DNA of 64,000 nt from Acanthosepion lycidas (GCA_963932145.1 OZ010586.1:71587969-71651968), one strand, 5' to 3'; counted from the stretch's first letter, positions 11,070 through 21,965 are shown. Numbers and translations: made by a program. The notes: generated by a model not told the origin, from the sequence alone.

Positions 11070-11265
11070 TTGGTTCTTCTTTGATTTTTGAACTCTCACA
11101 CACACTTGTTATACACACACACACACTCACAAGCACATTCTTCTTATAACTTGTTTTAATGTTTTTCCTTTTGCTAGAATTGTGTACACATGTAATCCCT
11201 TTTGTTAATAACATGCATTGTCATTTGTTTTATAGTCTTTGTTTTTGTCACTTGTCACAATAATT
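11070..11265 (+). repeat. Dispersed repeat E (CA-bearing), copy 1
   Basis: Shares with 45.9-46.09 kb the ordered blocks CTCTCACACA, CTTGTTA, a CA run, AAGCACA, 'TTTTTCCTTTTG', CATGTAAT, CCCTTTTGT and CATTTGTTTT. The CA microsatellite is internal to the repeat. Confidence 0.55.
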
Positions 11266-11424
11266 ATGTTGAAAGTACAGTAAAAATATGCATATGCACT
11301 TAAAACAATGAACCTTAAAGATTATGTGTGTTAATGTTTATTATAAGCATTGTATATGCATATACTAGCCAGTTTAATTTTGAGATGTTAAAATTCCATT
11401 ATTACTCTTTAACTAATTTTTACT

Positions 11425-11890
11425 TCTTGTATGTGCCACATCCCTTCAGGACATGGCCAATCATAAATCTCCAAAACTTCCTATTCCTTGTAGCCCTTAA
11501 TAGTTTTTTTTTTATTTTTGCTAAGGCCCCTACCACCTGCTCTGCCATCCATTCACACAAGTTCATCAAGTAGGTGGCTTTCCCCATCTCACATGCCTTC
11601 AATGTGCTCTGTGAAGGTTAAGTTTTTCAAACCCCTTTTCCTCATTATGTGCCCAAGGAATTTCTTCCTGATTCTGGGTATAAGTATTCTTTTGTTGTCA
11701 TTTTCTTTAAAACATCCTTGTTACTGACTTGTTTCATCCATGTGATTCTCAGTATCCTTCTGTAGAACCACATTTCTATTGTCTCCAATTTTTTCCTCAT
11801 TTTCTACCATATAAAAGGACGAGTATCATGTAGCGATTTAGCTCTCTTTTCTTTGTTCTTAAAATTTTTCTGAGCCCTTGGCTTAGCTTC
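11425..11890 (-). pseudogene. RTE-like LINE (family C) C-terminal fragment
   Basis: The minus strand encodes, with stops, 'YLMNLCEWMAEQVVGA', 'KKLLRATRNRKFWRFMIGHV' and upstream the 'IRKRQLxFLGHIM'-type block. These resemble the C-terminal region of RTE-type endonuclease/reverse transcriptase proteins, downstream of the polymerase domain. Related fragments lie at 24.7, 31.1, 32.0, 36.0, 41.8 and 58.3 kb. Confidence 0.65.
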
Positions 11891-12096
11891 TGGAATAAGT
11901 ATTTTATAAGAACAGAAATTTATTAAAAAAAAAATAATAATAAAAGTAATCCAAATGAAAATTCTTATATTCTTTGATACAGAAAACACAGCACTTTGAT
12001 TTCAAGAAGTTATGATGAAAGAAAAATCGATAAAAATTTGTCATAAAACTGGATTGCATTTCAGGAAGAAGATGGAACAGCCTCTTTCCCATAGAG

Positions 12097-12100
<4 letters not shown>

Positions 12101-12140
<40 letters not shown>
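12101..12140. repeat. (TA)n microsatellite
   Basis: Uninterrupted TA tract. Confidence 0.95.
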
Positions 12141-12142
<2 letters not shown>

Positions 12143-12421
12143 GAAATGAAGTGCAACAATTTAATATATCTTCTGTTTACACATTATTTTTATAGATACA
12201 ACTTATTTCCTATATGGAAACCATCATTTGATCTGATGTGCTATGCCATTTAGCTACAGAAAAGAGTCTGGTTAACAAATTACTGTTTATAAACACAATC
12301 TTAAACAATTTTTTTCAATTGATCATATCTGCTCACAAAACTTATCTTACTGTAAACAATGACAACATATGAGGAAATAGATTAAGTCCACTAATTATTT
12401 AATATATATATTTTATATATA

Positions 12422-12423
12422 AG

Positions 12424-12488
<65 letters not shown>
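12422..12488. repeat. (CA)n(TA)n(GA)n compound microsatellite
   Basis: Three dinucleotide runs abut, followed by a weak 'TTTGATTCCTGTT' B-box-like motif near 12503. Confidence 0.9.
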
Positions 12489-12640
12489 AATAGGAATACA
12501 AGTTTGATTCCTGTTGGAGAATGCATATTTTCTACAAAATTTCTTGAACGTTCATGCCAGTCAATGTAATTAATACTGTTTAATTAAAAACAAAATATTT
12601 ACTTAAATAAATTGTATCTATAAAAATAATGTAGAAACAG

Positions 12641-12641
<1 letters not shown>

Positions 12642-12677
<36 letters not shown>
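12642..12677. repeat. (TA)n microsatellite
   Basis: TA tract with one GTA interruption near its end. Confidence 0.9.
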
Positions 12678-12689
12678 ATTTTTATTTTT

Positions 12690-12975
12690 TAGAAGGAACC
12701 AGAAACCCAATCCTAAACAGTGAACAAGATAGATTTCTATAGAAAGTGTTCAAATAAACTACACTCCTTAATTCCACCAGTTCTAACTTTCATGGATAGA
12801 ATCCACTAGACCATGAACAGTGTAGTAAACCACCCTCATTCCCTTTGTACTCCATTGGTCAGATGTCAGTTCCACTTGAGCAGTTTCTTCCCATGAATTA
12901 TTATTGCCTTGTGAAACTGACTCTCAAGAGGTTGCTTCTCTGATCAACACAATCTTAATGTAGGGTTAATAAGCT
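12690..12975 (+). pseudogene. LINE B 3' end with inverted start
   Basis: From about 12735 the plus strand carries the LINE B blocks 'ATTCCACCAGTTCTAAC', 'TCAGTTCCACTTGAGCAG' and 'CTCTCAAGAGGTTGCTTC'. The first 45 bp ('AGAAGGAACCAGAAACCCAA') come from the same family in the opposite orientation, suggesting twin-priming-like inversion or two abutting insertions. Confidence 0.55.
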
Positions 12976-13035
12976 GAGTGCACATACAGGAACTGATTGA
13001 ATGTTGATTTTAGTATTTACAGTTTGTTTGTTTTT

Positions 13036-13168
13036 TTTTTAACTAATATTCACTCAATACAAGGCCTAAGAGCCACTCTGTGGAACTATATTAGCATAGG
13101 AAAGGACCAGCATTAGTAGGAATATAGAGCTGAAGTAGACTTTAGAAGGAACTGGAAACCCAATCCTG
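13036..13168 (-). repeat. LINE B tail-type repeat (B2 subtype)
   Basis: Contains 'ACTCAATACAAGGCCTAAG', GAGCCACTC, TATATTAGCATAGG and 'GACTTTAGAAGGAACTGGAA', as in the 3.8 and 4.1 kb copies. Confidence 0.6.
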
Positions 13169-13239
13169 TCTCGGACTGCCAATACCTCATAAATAATGGA
13201 CTATTCCGTTTTGATTGCATGGAAAGACAACATATCAGA

Positions 13240-13395
13240 GATGTATTTACATTATTTACATCATTCAGACTGTTGTCCTCATTTTTATTGCCATATTCAC
13301 AATGTTTCAGCCATTGTACAATCCAGCCTTCTTCAGGTGATATTAGTTAGAATTTCAAACCGAACCCTTTCTTTAGTACAGGGGGGGGGGTTTAG
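13240..13395 (-). repeat. Dispersed repeat P, copy 1
   Basis: The minus strand reads 'GGGTTCGGTTTGAAATTC', 'ATCACCTGAAGAAGGCTGG', 'TACAATGGCTGAAAC' and 'GCAATAAAAATGAGGACAAC'. The same order is found at 30.06-30.19 and 53.56-53.70 kb. Confidence 0.65.
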
Positions 13396-13429
13396 ATTGC
13401 TCTAACTTTAGTAACTGAACTCTCCAAGT

Positions 13430-13700
13430 TTTTGTTTCCTCTGCTGTGACCAGGTACTGAGCTCATAAGTCTTTCGGTCAAGTCCAGTTTTGCTGAAATT
13501 GTAACGAGCATGCGCGGAAACGTCCTCGAACTGCGTGTGTGTGTTGTCGCCGGGTACACCTTGGAAATCGACCGAGGACTACAAGAAGACGCGCGAGTCG
13601 TTTGGCGTCTTTTCTTGAGCGACAAAAGCCGCTGCGGTCAGTCGTCCGTCGGCAGGAGTTGTGGGTGTCGTTTTGCTTGTTTGCTATCGTAAAGTTGTGT
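13430..13700. other. GC- and CpG-rich island
   Basis: About 270 bp rich in CG dinucleotides (for example GCGCGAGTCG, GCCGCTGCGG, CGTCCGTCGG), in sharp contrast with the AT-rich surroundings. Several overlapping short open frames on both strands exist because of the base composition; none has a recognisable domain. Its position between repeat P and the 25-bp array suggests the 5' or promoter part of a transposable element. Confidence 0.55.
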
Positions 13701-13848
13701 CGCAAGTAGGCATTCATTTTTGATTCACAAGGAGGCGTTCATTTTTGGTTCACAAGGAGGCATTCGTTTTTGGCTCGCAAGGACACGTTCGTTTTTGGTT
13801 CGCAAGAAGGCGTTCGTCTTTTGTGTCACAAGAAGTTGTTTGGTTTTT
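13701..13848. repeat. 25-bp tandem array
   Basis: Five exact-period copies begin at 13701, 13726, 13751, 13776 and 13801, each of the form CRCAAGGAGGCGTTCRTTTT + TGGYT, with a partial sixth copy after a 1-bp shift. The period is not a multiple of three, so it is not coding. Confidence 0.85.
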
Positions 13849-13849
13849 T

Positions 13850-14614
13850 TTTTCCCCGTTTTCTTGCACACAAATTTTTAAATTTTATTATTTTTTGTTT
13901 TGTTATATGTTTGTGTTTGTTTGTGTGTGTGTGTGTTTTATATAAATGATGACCTTTCATTTAAGATAGTAAATTTTAGGTACTCTACCAAACTAGCTAA
14001 TCAACCATGTATAGAATATAAAAGAAAAAAACAAATGGTATCCAATAGTAAGGTGGACAATTTTTAAAAAGGCAAATCTTTATAACAACTACAACAATAT
14101 TTGCAACCTCTGCCAACAGGAAAAATGAGCAATTATGACATTTCTGGATCCAAAGATCCTTTTGAACCAGAGATACAAAGTCTTGAGTCCTTGTTTACAT
14201 ATTAGAACATTCCTCTTAAGCACATATGAGACTGAATAAAAAAAAAATGTACATTTCAATTACCCCTCAACCAATACATTTATAATACCTTTGCTTTTCT
14301 TCTCTTCCTCTTCTTCTTCCCCTTCCTTCTTCACATGCTCCTCCTCCCTTTCTATTACATCCAACATCGTGCGTTTGTTTATTTATTTTTGAAAATATAA
14401 CATTCATTAGTTTGTTATTGTTTTTTAAAAAAAATAAAGCATTAAGAGGTCATTTGATAAAAATCGCCTGAGGATACCATAAGGTTGAAACCAAGGGAAG
14501 TGGATTCAACTGACCTTCTGATTTTTAAAGGTAAAAGCTCTAAATGTTATTTTTACATGGGTATTGAGTATTTTTCAATACTACTGTTTCCTTTAACTTT
14601 AATCATTACCCTTT

Positions 14615-14618
<4 letters not shown>
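13850..14618. other. AT-rich stretch with T-run and short TG tract
   Basis: A (TG) run at 13921-13937 and a pyrimidine-rich patch at 14290-14360. Nothing else recognised. Confidence 0.5.
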
Positions 14619-14662
<44 letters not shown>

Positions 14663-14890
14663 GTATATATATATTATGTATATATATATTATGTATGTAT
14701 ATATTATGTATGTATATATATATTATATATGTATATATATATTATGTATATATATATATATTATATATGTATATATATATTATGTATATATATATATATT
14801 ATATATATATTATATATGTATGTATATATATATATATATTATATATGTATATATATATTATGTATATATATATTATGTATATATATGCAC
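14619..14890. repeat. TA-rich satellite with TATG/TATTA interruptions
   Basis: About 270 bp made only of TA dinucleotides broken at 12-20 bp intervals by TTATGTA or TTATATATG. Ile-Tyr-rich open frames on both strands are artefacts of this. Confidence 0.95.
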
Positions 14891-15261
14891 ACACAAAGAA
14901 GAAGAAATTGTATAGAAAGTGCTTTAATCCACAGTAAATTTGTGTCCTGGTTCTAACATTCGCAGATATTCTATTATCACAATGTGAGTTTGTTAATAAC
15001 AAAAACAATAAAAAATATAAACAAAAAGAAAAAGAAACTAAATAAAATTGTCTAGACTGTATACCCAAAGACTTATTAAAAAAAAAATTTAATTTAAAAG
15101 TTTTAAATTTCAGCATCTCCTGTGTAGTTACATTAACACAAATATAATTTTAGTCCAATGAAGACAAAAGGCTAAAATGTGTCACACCAAAAATTTGTCC
15201 ATTTTGTCAGATATTTATATTATTTATCCTCCCCCATTTTTAATCTTCTCATTTTCTTTCA

Positions 15262-15335
15262 CTTTTACTCCCTGTAGCCCCCTACATTCCAGTGTCATTG
15301 TCACCTTGCTTGGGGTGAAATGATTAAAAAAGAAA
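15262..15335 (+). repeat. LINE A 3' tail fragment
   Basis: CTGTAGCCCCCT, then 'ACCTTGCTTGGGGTGAAATG' and an A-rich end, matching the ends of copies at 34.2, 41.65 and 56.7 kb. Confidence 0.65.
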
Positions 15336-15339
15336 ATAA

Positions 15340-17380
15340 GTAGTTTATTATATAAGTATCATATATATTATTATTATACACAAATATATTGCATTTATTT
15401 CTTTTATAAAAATTAATCACTTTTCTTTTGCTTTGTGCCGTATTTATTGCTTTGATGATTGTGGATTAAAATTGATATTTTTATTTTCTGGAATTTGATA
15501 CTAGATGGATAATTCTTCCATTTTTCTCTACTTGTCCAGCTGAATTTTCTTTTGCTTCCAACAGCAGCAATGAATTCTTTACAGAAGGCATTTCAAATGC
15601 TTCATTTGATTAAGTTATCTGTTGCTAGACTTTGATGTTATTTTATTGCAGCTCTGAGCCAGACCTCTCAGGAAATTTTAGAGTTTTATCTATAATTGTT
15701 TAGCTTTCAGATATCTGTTGCTTTGGGAATATGTTTCAGATTTAACATTCTGACTTCCATTCAAACAATGTTTTTCTTTTTTTTTTTATTGTTATTTTTT
15801 GTCTTTATTGTTTTCTTTGTCATTTTTATCATTCTGTTTTCTTAACTGTTAATGTTTCATGATCAATTCTTGCTTAGCCACTAAGACAATATTCATTGTC
15901 ACTTCCAACTTGGAGACATTTCAGATTTCTCAATGTTGTATATTATCCATCTTGGAACATTCACAGTTGTTGGATGTTAAAAGCAATGGAGGAGTGTGTA
16001 AATGCATCAATGTTTTGTCATTTTTATCAGTGTTCTCAGCTGTTTAAAATTTGTAAAGTTAACACAAAGAAACCTACAGCTAACCTTGTGGAACCCCCCC
16101 CCCAAAAAAAAAAAACTGTTGTTACCAGTTCAGGGGTTGTGTGTTGTAAAAAAAAAAAAAAACAAAAAAAAAAAAAAAACTAAAAGTGTTGAGAAAATAG
16201 ATGAACAAAAGAGGGAAACAAAACAAGATAGAAATATTTATTCTATGGGGTGAATATCTATTGTGCAGAGAAAATTTCAAGGAATGTTCTTAAGTGTCTC
16301 TGTAAATAATGAAGGAAAAGTTGAGCTTACTCTGCTGGTGAATTAGTGAGTAAGGGATGTGTATTGTCTATGCCATGTGCATCTATTGTAGGGTGTGCTA
16401 ATTTTAGGAACTCTTCTCAGTGTCACTCCTCATTGAAAGAGAACTAGCCTCTTCCAATCTTCCTTTTTAAACATACCCAAAAGATGAAAAGAGGTTATTT
16501 CTATTGATAGTTTCTCATGCATATGTGTCTGGCAAAAGAGTTTAATGTCTGCTACAAATTCTTATATCTTGTTAAAGTTAAAATTATTTAATTAGAATTA
16601 CTTACATCGTCTTACTGCTTTGGAAAGTAATGTTATTTTTCTTTCCTTTTCAAAAAAATAGAACTTCTACTTTGGTTTGTCTTGAGAAGAGAAAGCATAT
16701 GTTTGTTATGAGATGAGTCAGTTGATAGTTGCCATAGAGATGGGCTTTCATACAGGACTTAGCTAGCAGCATAATGCATTTACTGTTATCTTCTTTAAAA
16801 AAAAATTTTTTTAATTTCTGAAATGTTTTGAAGAGAAAAATAGTAATACATAAGTAGAAGAATAACATTGTGTAACGAACATTTTATTTTCATCGGCAAT
16901 GGCTTTATCTTGTATCCAAGAATTTAATTACTTCTTTGCTGATTACTTCCTTTATGATGATGGTGTTGATGACTACATTCACTGCCAACATGCAGATTCA
17001 GGACTAGAATCTTTGTTTCACCAAAATCTGCTCCTGTCATCCATTGCAAGAGTTGGTTGAAAATGAAAGAAAATCAGAGTAGAAGAAAGTGCCGATGGCG
17101 TGAATTTGTTTAAAGTAGACCTTAACTTGCCAGAAAGTCACCAACATACTTGATTTCATAGCCTTCCTCTGCGGCACATATAGAATGAGACATTTAGAAG
17201 CCAGTTATGAAACTGCAATGAAACTGCCACTGGCTCTGTTATAATTTTGAGTAGCACCTTCTGTGGCATGTCTATAATGTGTAGCCCACTTTATCTGCTG
17301 GTTCAACTGTTGAGATCTATTTTATTTTATACTAGCTTAAAAAAAAAAAGTGAAAACTTTTAAGCTGACTCCTTCAGCCT
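15340..17380. other. Long AT-rich stretch, nothing recognised
   Basis: Contains two A-rich runs near 16110-16180. Small open frames (15859-16183, 16650-16868) show no domain or coding bias. Confidence 0.5.
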
Positions 17381-17454
17381 AAAACTAAATGGACTCCGGG
17401 TCCAGTTTAGAAAACAACAATGATAATTTTAAAGAAATAAATTTGAATTCCTTA

Positions 17455-17565
17455 TTTCACTACATGGAACTTCAAACCTAGTTTTAACTCTGATTCGGGC
17501 TATAAGTCCAATTCCAGGCAAAAGGCCGATTTGGGCTGAAATTCCAATTCAGGCTGAAAACTGAC
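17455..17565. repeat. Degenerate short repeat block
   Basis: GATTCGGGCTATAAGTCCAA, GATTTGGGCTGAAATTCCAA and CAGGCTGAAAAC form two to three imperfect units of about 35 bp. Significance unknown. Confidence 0.35.
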
Positions 17566-17734
17566 TTCTTCAAATCACAAACTCTGTGAAACTTCAAGAC
17601 GTCATGTCATGAAATCTCTCACTTTAACTCTGGTTCCTTGACATTTTGAAGAAATAAAATTGATTTTCTCAATTTACAAAATTTTTTTAACTGAATTTAA
17701 AACAAAAATTTAACAACAAAACATTTTTGAAAAA

Positions 17735-17905
17735 AAAATATTACCAGCAATACATTTTTGAAAAAATTATTACCAGCAAGATATTTTTGGAAAAAAAAAT
17801 TATTACTAGCAATACATTTTTGTAAAAGAAATTACTAATACCCCCAAGAAAATTAAATTTCAGCATTAAATGACCCATAAGGAGTTGATATGCCGCTAAA
17901 CAAAC
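17735..17905 (+). repeat. Dispersed repeat G, 3' part, with local tandem copies
   Basis: 'TTACCAGCAATACATTTTTG' repeats about four times, then 'AAGAAAATTAAATTTCAGCA' and 'TTAAATGACCCATAAGGAGT'. The same order closes the repeat at 62.37-62.91 kb. Confidence 0.65.
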
Positions 17906-17984
17906 TAATTAATACCTTTTTTGATCACTGCAAAACACTTACTTTCAGCCTTGTGCCACAACTAACCGTCACTTACCATAGACA

Positions 17985-18115
17985 TCTTGATATTGTGTAA
18001 TGGTTAACAAGCTTATCTTGTTAGATCAGTTATAACTGAGTAGTGAGTTTGATCTTCACTGGATGGCCCATAATTTCAGCCTTGTACTACATCTAAGCTA
18101 CACATAGTAAATTGC
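17985..18115 (+). repeat. tRNA-derived SINE, type S1
   Basis: 'TGTAATGGTTAACAAGC' (A-box-like), 'TAGTGAGTTTGATCTTCACT' (degraded B box) and 'GCCTTGTACTACATCTAAGC'. Same order as the minus-strand copy at 5.7 kb. Confidence 0.7.
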
Positions 18116-18215
18116 TATAGTGGATAGTTCGTATTTGAAAGATACCCCATTTTTATTTATTAAACAGTGTTGTTCTGCGCATTTGAGAAATCTTTTAAAG
18201 AAAATGCTTTCCCCA

Positions 18216-18285
18216 GCTGGATTGAACCAGCATCCCACTTTGTAGGTGAATACACTAACATAGCTTAGTTTTTACACAACAATGG
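18216..18285 (-). repeat. tRNA-like SINE head fragment
   Basis: The minus strand has 'GCTGGTTCAATCCAGC', a good B box within a short palindrome. A weak A box lies upstream. Not a tRNA gene: no acceptor stem pairing was found. Confidence 0.4.
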
Positions 18286-18435
18286 GATCGTACACAGTGA
18301 ATTAAAGGGAAAATGTTCTCCCTGACAATGCACTGCCGCATACAGCAAGAAGGACACAGGAAAAAGATTTTCAACTTTGTTCGTCTATTTTAACCCACCT
18401 GCAATATTTACTTGACCCTGCATGAACCACTTTCA

Positions 18436-18890
18436 TTTTTTTTTTTTTCATTTTACCCTCAAGCAAGGCAACAAATCCACTAATATACAGGGGGTTACTG
18501 AGTGTGAAAGAATATGAGAAAAAGGAAAACATTAAGGAGTAAGAACAATAAAAGAACAGAAATTAAAAAGACAGAAGATAAAGATTGACATTGCATTTAG
18601 ATTTTTGAAGCTCACACTTGACTGGAAAGCAAGAAGCCAGAAGAGTTTCACAAATGAAAAGTGTGAGAAAATGAACTGTTAGCATACAACTTATGGTTAC
18701 ATATAACTATTTTGACCATAAAATGGAAAAATCTTGCTGCTAATCTAGAACTGTATTTAAATTGATAGAATCTAGGTACCACAGAGAAGAGTTCATCAGA
18801 AGAATTACTGTGAAAACATTTATAGAAAAGGCACAGGGAAGCTACAGTGTAGTGGTGGGAAAGTGACTGAAGTCAAGACATCAGTTATTA
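18436..18890 (-). pseudogene. LINE A 3' end, copy 3
   Basis: Minus-strand reading begins (at 18890) with the GACTTCAGTCACTTTCC block, then 'TTTATAAATGTTTTCAC'-like, GAACTCTTCTCTGTGGTACC, and ends in the LINE A tail with 'GTAACCCCCTGTATATTAG'-type sequence. Frames are broken. Confidence 0.7.
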
Positions 18891-20060
18891 TATTTTTTGA
18901 TTTCTGCAAAATGATTTGAGGAGGAAAACCTTTTCTATTTTAAACCATATTCAAGAGTTTTCCAAACATTTCACCTCAAAACCTGTGGAATTTTACTCAA
19001 ATGGTATCAAAGAGTTGCCTGATAATGGCAACCAGTGGTTCCAAATAATGGTGAATAACTGCATAAAATGTAATTACATTATTCTTTGAAGAATAAGTTT
19101 GATAAACAAAAACAGAAATTATTTATAACCCAACTTAATATTTTCCTGTCGTTCAATTAACTTTTCTTCATTATTATTTTTAATTAGTTTTGCACTCATT
19201 GTCATCTCAGAAAATAAAAAGCCCTATGGGTTGATTTAGAAGGTGACCTCAAAGCCACTAAGGGCAAAATTGGGCCTCAAAGAAAGTTGGTGAATGCACA
19301 ACTATAAACATGAAAATGAACCAAACTGAACTTAGGATATATATACCCATAAGACAACTGGATAACAGGAATTATATAAACAACTGGCCTGCAAGAGAAG
19401 AATCGCTCTCATTGTCACAAGAAGATGGAATGCTTGAAGAAAGACCTTAAACCTCATATCCTCAATTCATTACCAACATAACATTACAGATTGGGCTAAT
19501 AATAAGACATTTGGAATTAAAAATAATACAATAAGTAATGTCATCTAAAAACCTTGTCTTTAAAGATTGCATAAGATTTGAATTAGGAAAATCTCTATAG
19601 CTTTTGATGATTAACTGGAAAAATATGGCAACCTTAAAATTAAATTTAAATCTTTAAGAAATAAAACTTTTAAAAATGTTTGCCATATCAGGAGGGAGAA
19701 TAGAAGAATTCTTAGTGCCCATAACAACAGTAACCTATTTTCTCTTGTTCTTACCCTTATGTGGTTAGCAGACAATTTGGGAAATATTTAGAACATCTGC
19801 TTCTCTGAAATGAAGACCTATTAAAACAAAAAACAAATGTTTGTAGTTGTGGGAACTTTAAAAGAAAGAGTTTCACATTTTTTCTTTTTATTTATTTATT
19901 TTTTTAAAAACCCATTTTATGCCAAAACAGCTTCCATATTTGTATGACTTTCCATTCAGACTAGGATACTTATCAACAGAGATGAGTCTGAATAGAAAGA
20001 TTTAAAATAATGAAAATTCTTCATCTTGAAAAATTCTGACATAAATCAATTTTTATCTAT
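18891..20060. other. AT-rich stretch, mostly unassigned
   Basis: 'TATGCCAAAACAGCTTCC' at about 19919 resembles part of the RTE-like family around 21.47 kb; otherwise nothing was recognised. Confidence 0.4.
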
Positions 20061-20064
20061 TTTT

Positions 20065-20197
20065 TTAAATCATTTCAACCCAAGGAAGGTGATCACTCCA
20101 CTAAGATACAAGGGTTTACTGAGAGTGAAAAAATCTGAGAAAAATCATTATTAAGAAGAGAAGACAAAAGAACAGGAATTAAGAAGACAGAAGATAA
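20065..20197 (-). repeat. LINE A 3' tail fragment
   Basis: 'AAATCATTTCAACCCAAGG' to GAAGACAGAAGATAAC, the reverse complement of the LINE A terminal region. It abuts and seems to truncate the LTR that follows on the same strand. Confidence 0.65.
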
Positions 20198-20199
20198 CA

Positions 20200-20422
20200 T
20201 TTGTGTGTTTGTCTTGTCTGGTTTTCTGAACTTTGAGAGCGCCTCTCTTGGTTGAGAAAACATTGGTGTTTTATAACTCTCCCAGTCCCAGAACCATGTT
20301 GACTATTTGCTAATACCTGCCCAGTATCGTTCATATGCAAATAGTCAGCACCACTTACTGTAAGTTGAATGTCTTCTCTCAACAGCCCACTGTGGAAGAA
20401 GACATAACTTCTGGTGCTTACA
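20200..20422 (-). mobile_element. Putative partial 3' LTR of a Ty3/gypsy-like element
   Basis: On the minus strand it starts TGTAAGCACC, overlapping the stop codon of the integrase-like frame, and carries a TATA-like GAGTTATAAAACACC near 20260-20275. It is cut off by a LINE A tail. Start assigned from the TG and the stop-codon overlap, which is common at pol/LTR junctions. Confidence 0.4.
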
Positions 20423-20954
20423 GCACCACTTGCAACCAGCTCTTACTGGGTTGACCTGATTCTTCATTACACTCCCTTCTGATCTCCTTCATGGGGCAGG
20501 CATTTTCTTCTGGTGCTCTTTTGCAAGAGAAGCACTTTGCCCTCATTGTTTTCACCTTGCAAGGCAGGTACTTCATCCTCATTGTTGTCACCATGTGGAG
20601 GAGGTACTTTATCCTCATTGTTGCCGCTGTCTCCACCATAGCAGGATGCACATTGAACATCTTGGAATCTACTTTCAACCCCCCATTCCTCGTGGATGAG
20701 CAGAGAATTGATCCCATGATGCTGGTCAGAGGGTCTTTAACATGATGTATCATGCCATCAGTCAGGACAGATTGTGAACTGATGATACCAGTGACCTTTC
20801 CAGTTGTAAATTTAGGGGTACATTGGTTCTGGGGTGGTCTCACCCACACCACATCTCCAACTTTGTATATATCATGCGCTGTCAATGGTGTTAGTGCAGG
20901 TACAGCATGAGTGCCCTTGAGCCTAACCTCATAAGTATGAATTGCGTTAGCCAA
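20418..20954 (-). pseudogene. Retrotransposon Pol fragment: integrase C-terminal domain
   Basis: A 178-codon minus-strand frame. Residues about 29-42 read 'DIYKVGDVVWVRPPQ', followed by 'KFTTGKVTGIISSQSVLTDG' and 'HHVKDPL'. This 'GD.VWV..P...G.V..V....V.VDG..RHV.D' pattern is the SH3-like C-terminal DNA-binding fold of Ty3/gypsy-type integrases. The catalytic core (DDE) is absent, so only the C-terminal part of Pol survives. From about residue 105 three short Met-rich repeats (TMRIKYL, TMRMKYL, TMRAKCF) occur; the same DNA read in another frame gives an acidic 'NNEDEVPALQGENNEG' tail, so an ancestral frameshift is likely. The frame ends at the start of a putative LTR on the same strand. Confidence 0.6.
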
Positions 20955-20964
20955 CTCTAAGTCT

Positions 20965-21290
20965 GTTGTGGCCTTTTAGGGGCCAAAAAGAAAGACAGGG
21001 AAGAAGGTAGGTTAAATAAGTGTATTTAAATGACAGAACACATATACAAAATAAGAGTGTTATTAGTCAGCAGATAGAAGTGTCTACCCTACTATCAGGT
21101 TACACTGTGTCCTGACTGCCTCCTTAGGAAGTCTCACAGGTTAGTATTTATGAAGGAAGAAAGTGTACATTCTAATGTAGATACGTCACCATAACCCCTC
21201 CCCCCTCCTAAAATCTTAACTCCGTGGGAGTATGAAGAAAAAATTTTTTTTTCCTTTTTTATATTAAAGTTCTGAGGCTGTATATGTAGC
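20965..21290 (-). other. Possible LTR-like or deleted flank of the integrase fragment
   Basis: Directly upstream (minus strand) of the integrase fragment. Has a TTCATAAATACTAACC TATA-like site and 'GGAGGGGGGAGGGG', but no confirmed termini. It could be the element's 5' LTR joined to the 3' part by internal deletion, or unrelated sequence. Confidence 0.25.
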
Positions 21291-21344
21291 TGTAAAAAAA
21301 AAAAAAGTTTCACAAAAATGAATCCTGAGGAATATTTTTATAGA

Positions 21345-21965
21345 AAGTTTACCAACTCTTGAGTGGTTTTCCTTCGTTTGACTTGTTTAATTTATAGAGA
21401 AAACAAGTGTTTCCTTTTTTACAACTGGCTAGGTATTTGGGTTTCAGTATCCCACTTTGTGTTCTATGCCAAAACACCTCCCAGATATTTAAATTGTTGT
21501 ACTTGTTTGATTTTGGTAGCTCCAGTTTGTAATTTGCTTCCTTTTGTTATCAACAATGCATTCTATCTTCTTGTAATTGAGGTTTCATTCTTTTTTTTTG
21601 TTTTCCTTCACTAACTTCTGTAAGAGTTCTTGTTTCCTTTCCATGTATGCTATCAACAGTGTGTCATCTGTGTATCTTATATTGTTAAAATTGTGGCCAC
21701 CAATAATAAATCCTGGTAAGACTTGTAATTCTTTCAGAATTACCTCACTATATAGGTTGAAAAAGTCTGGTGAGAAAACACATCTTTGTCTTATAACCCT
21801 TTCCATTTTGTATATTTACTGAATTCATTTTCTATCTGTATGCAGGTGGTTTGCTGTTAATATACATTGTATTCTAATATCCTTCCTAAATATGTCAAGG
21901 TTACCTAGCAATTCCAACAGTTCTTTGTGATGTACTTTATCAAAAGCATTATTATTAGTAGTTTA
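21345..21965 (-). pseudogene. RTE-like LINE (family C) reverse transcriptase remnant
   Basis: The clearest polymerase remnant. The minus strand encodes 'NAFDKVHHKELLELLGNL', then after frame breaks 'CVFSPDFFNLYSEVILKEL', and 'NNIRYTDDTLLIAYME'. These are RT motifs: the FDxVxH motif of the palm, the QGCxxSPxLFNLY motif (here RQRC, with the usual Gln-Gly altered), and the catalytic YxDD box (YTDD). Flanking 'ELLQKLVKENKKK' also matches the family pattern. Stops and frame changes show that it is inactive. Downstream (lower coordinates) the conserved 'FNYLG'-type region is degraded. Confidence 0.8.

Noticed and set aside
14485-15116. Ile/Tyr-rich frames up to 150 codons
   Set aside because: Direct translation of TA satellite DNA.
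20491-20745. 84-codon plus-strand frame
   Set aside because: Antisense shadow of the integrase fragment; no independent support.
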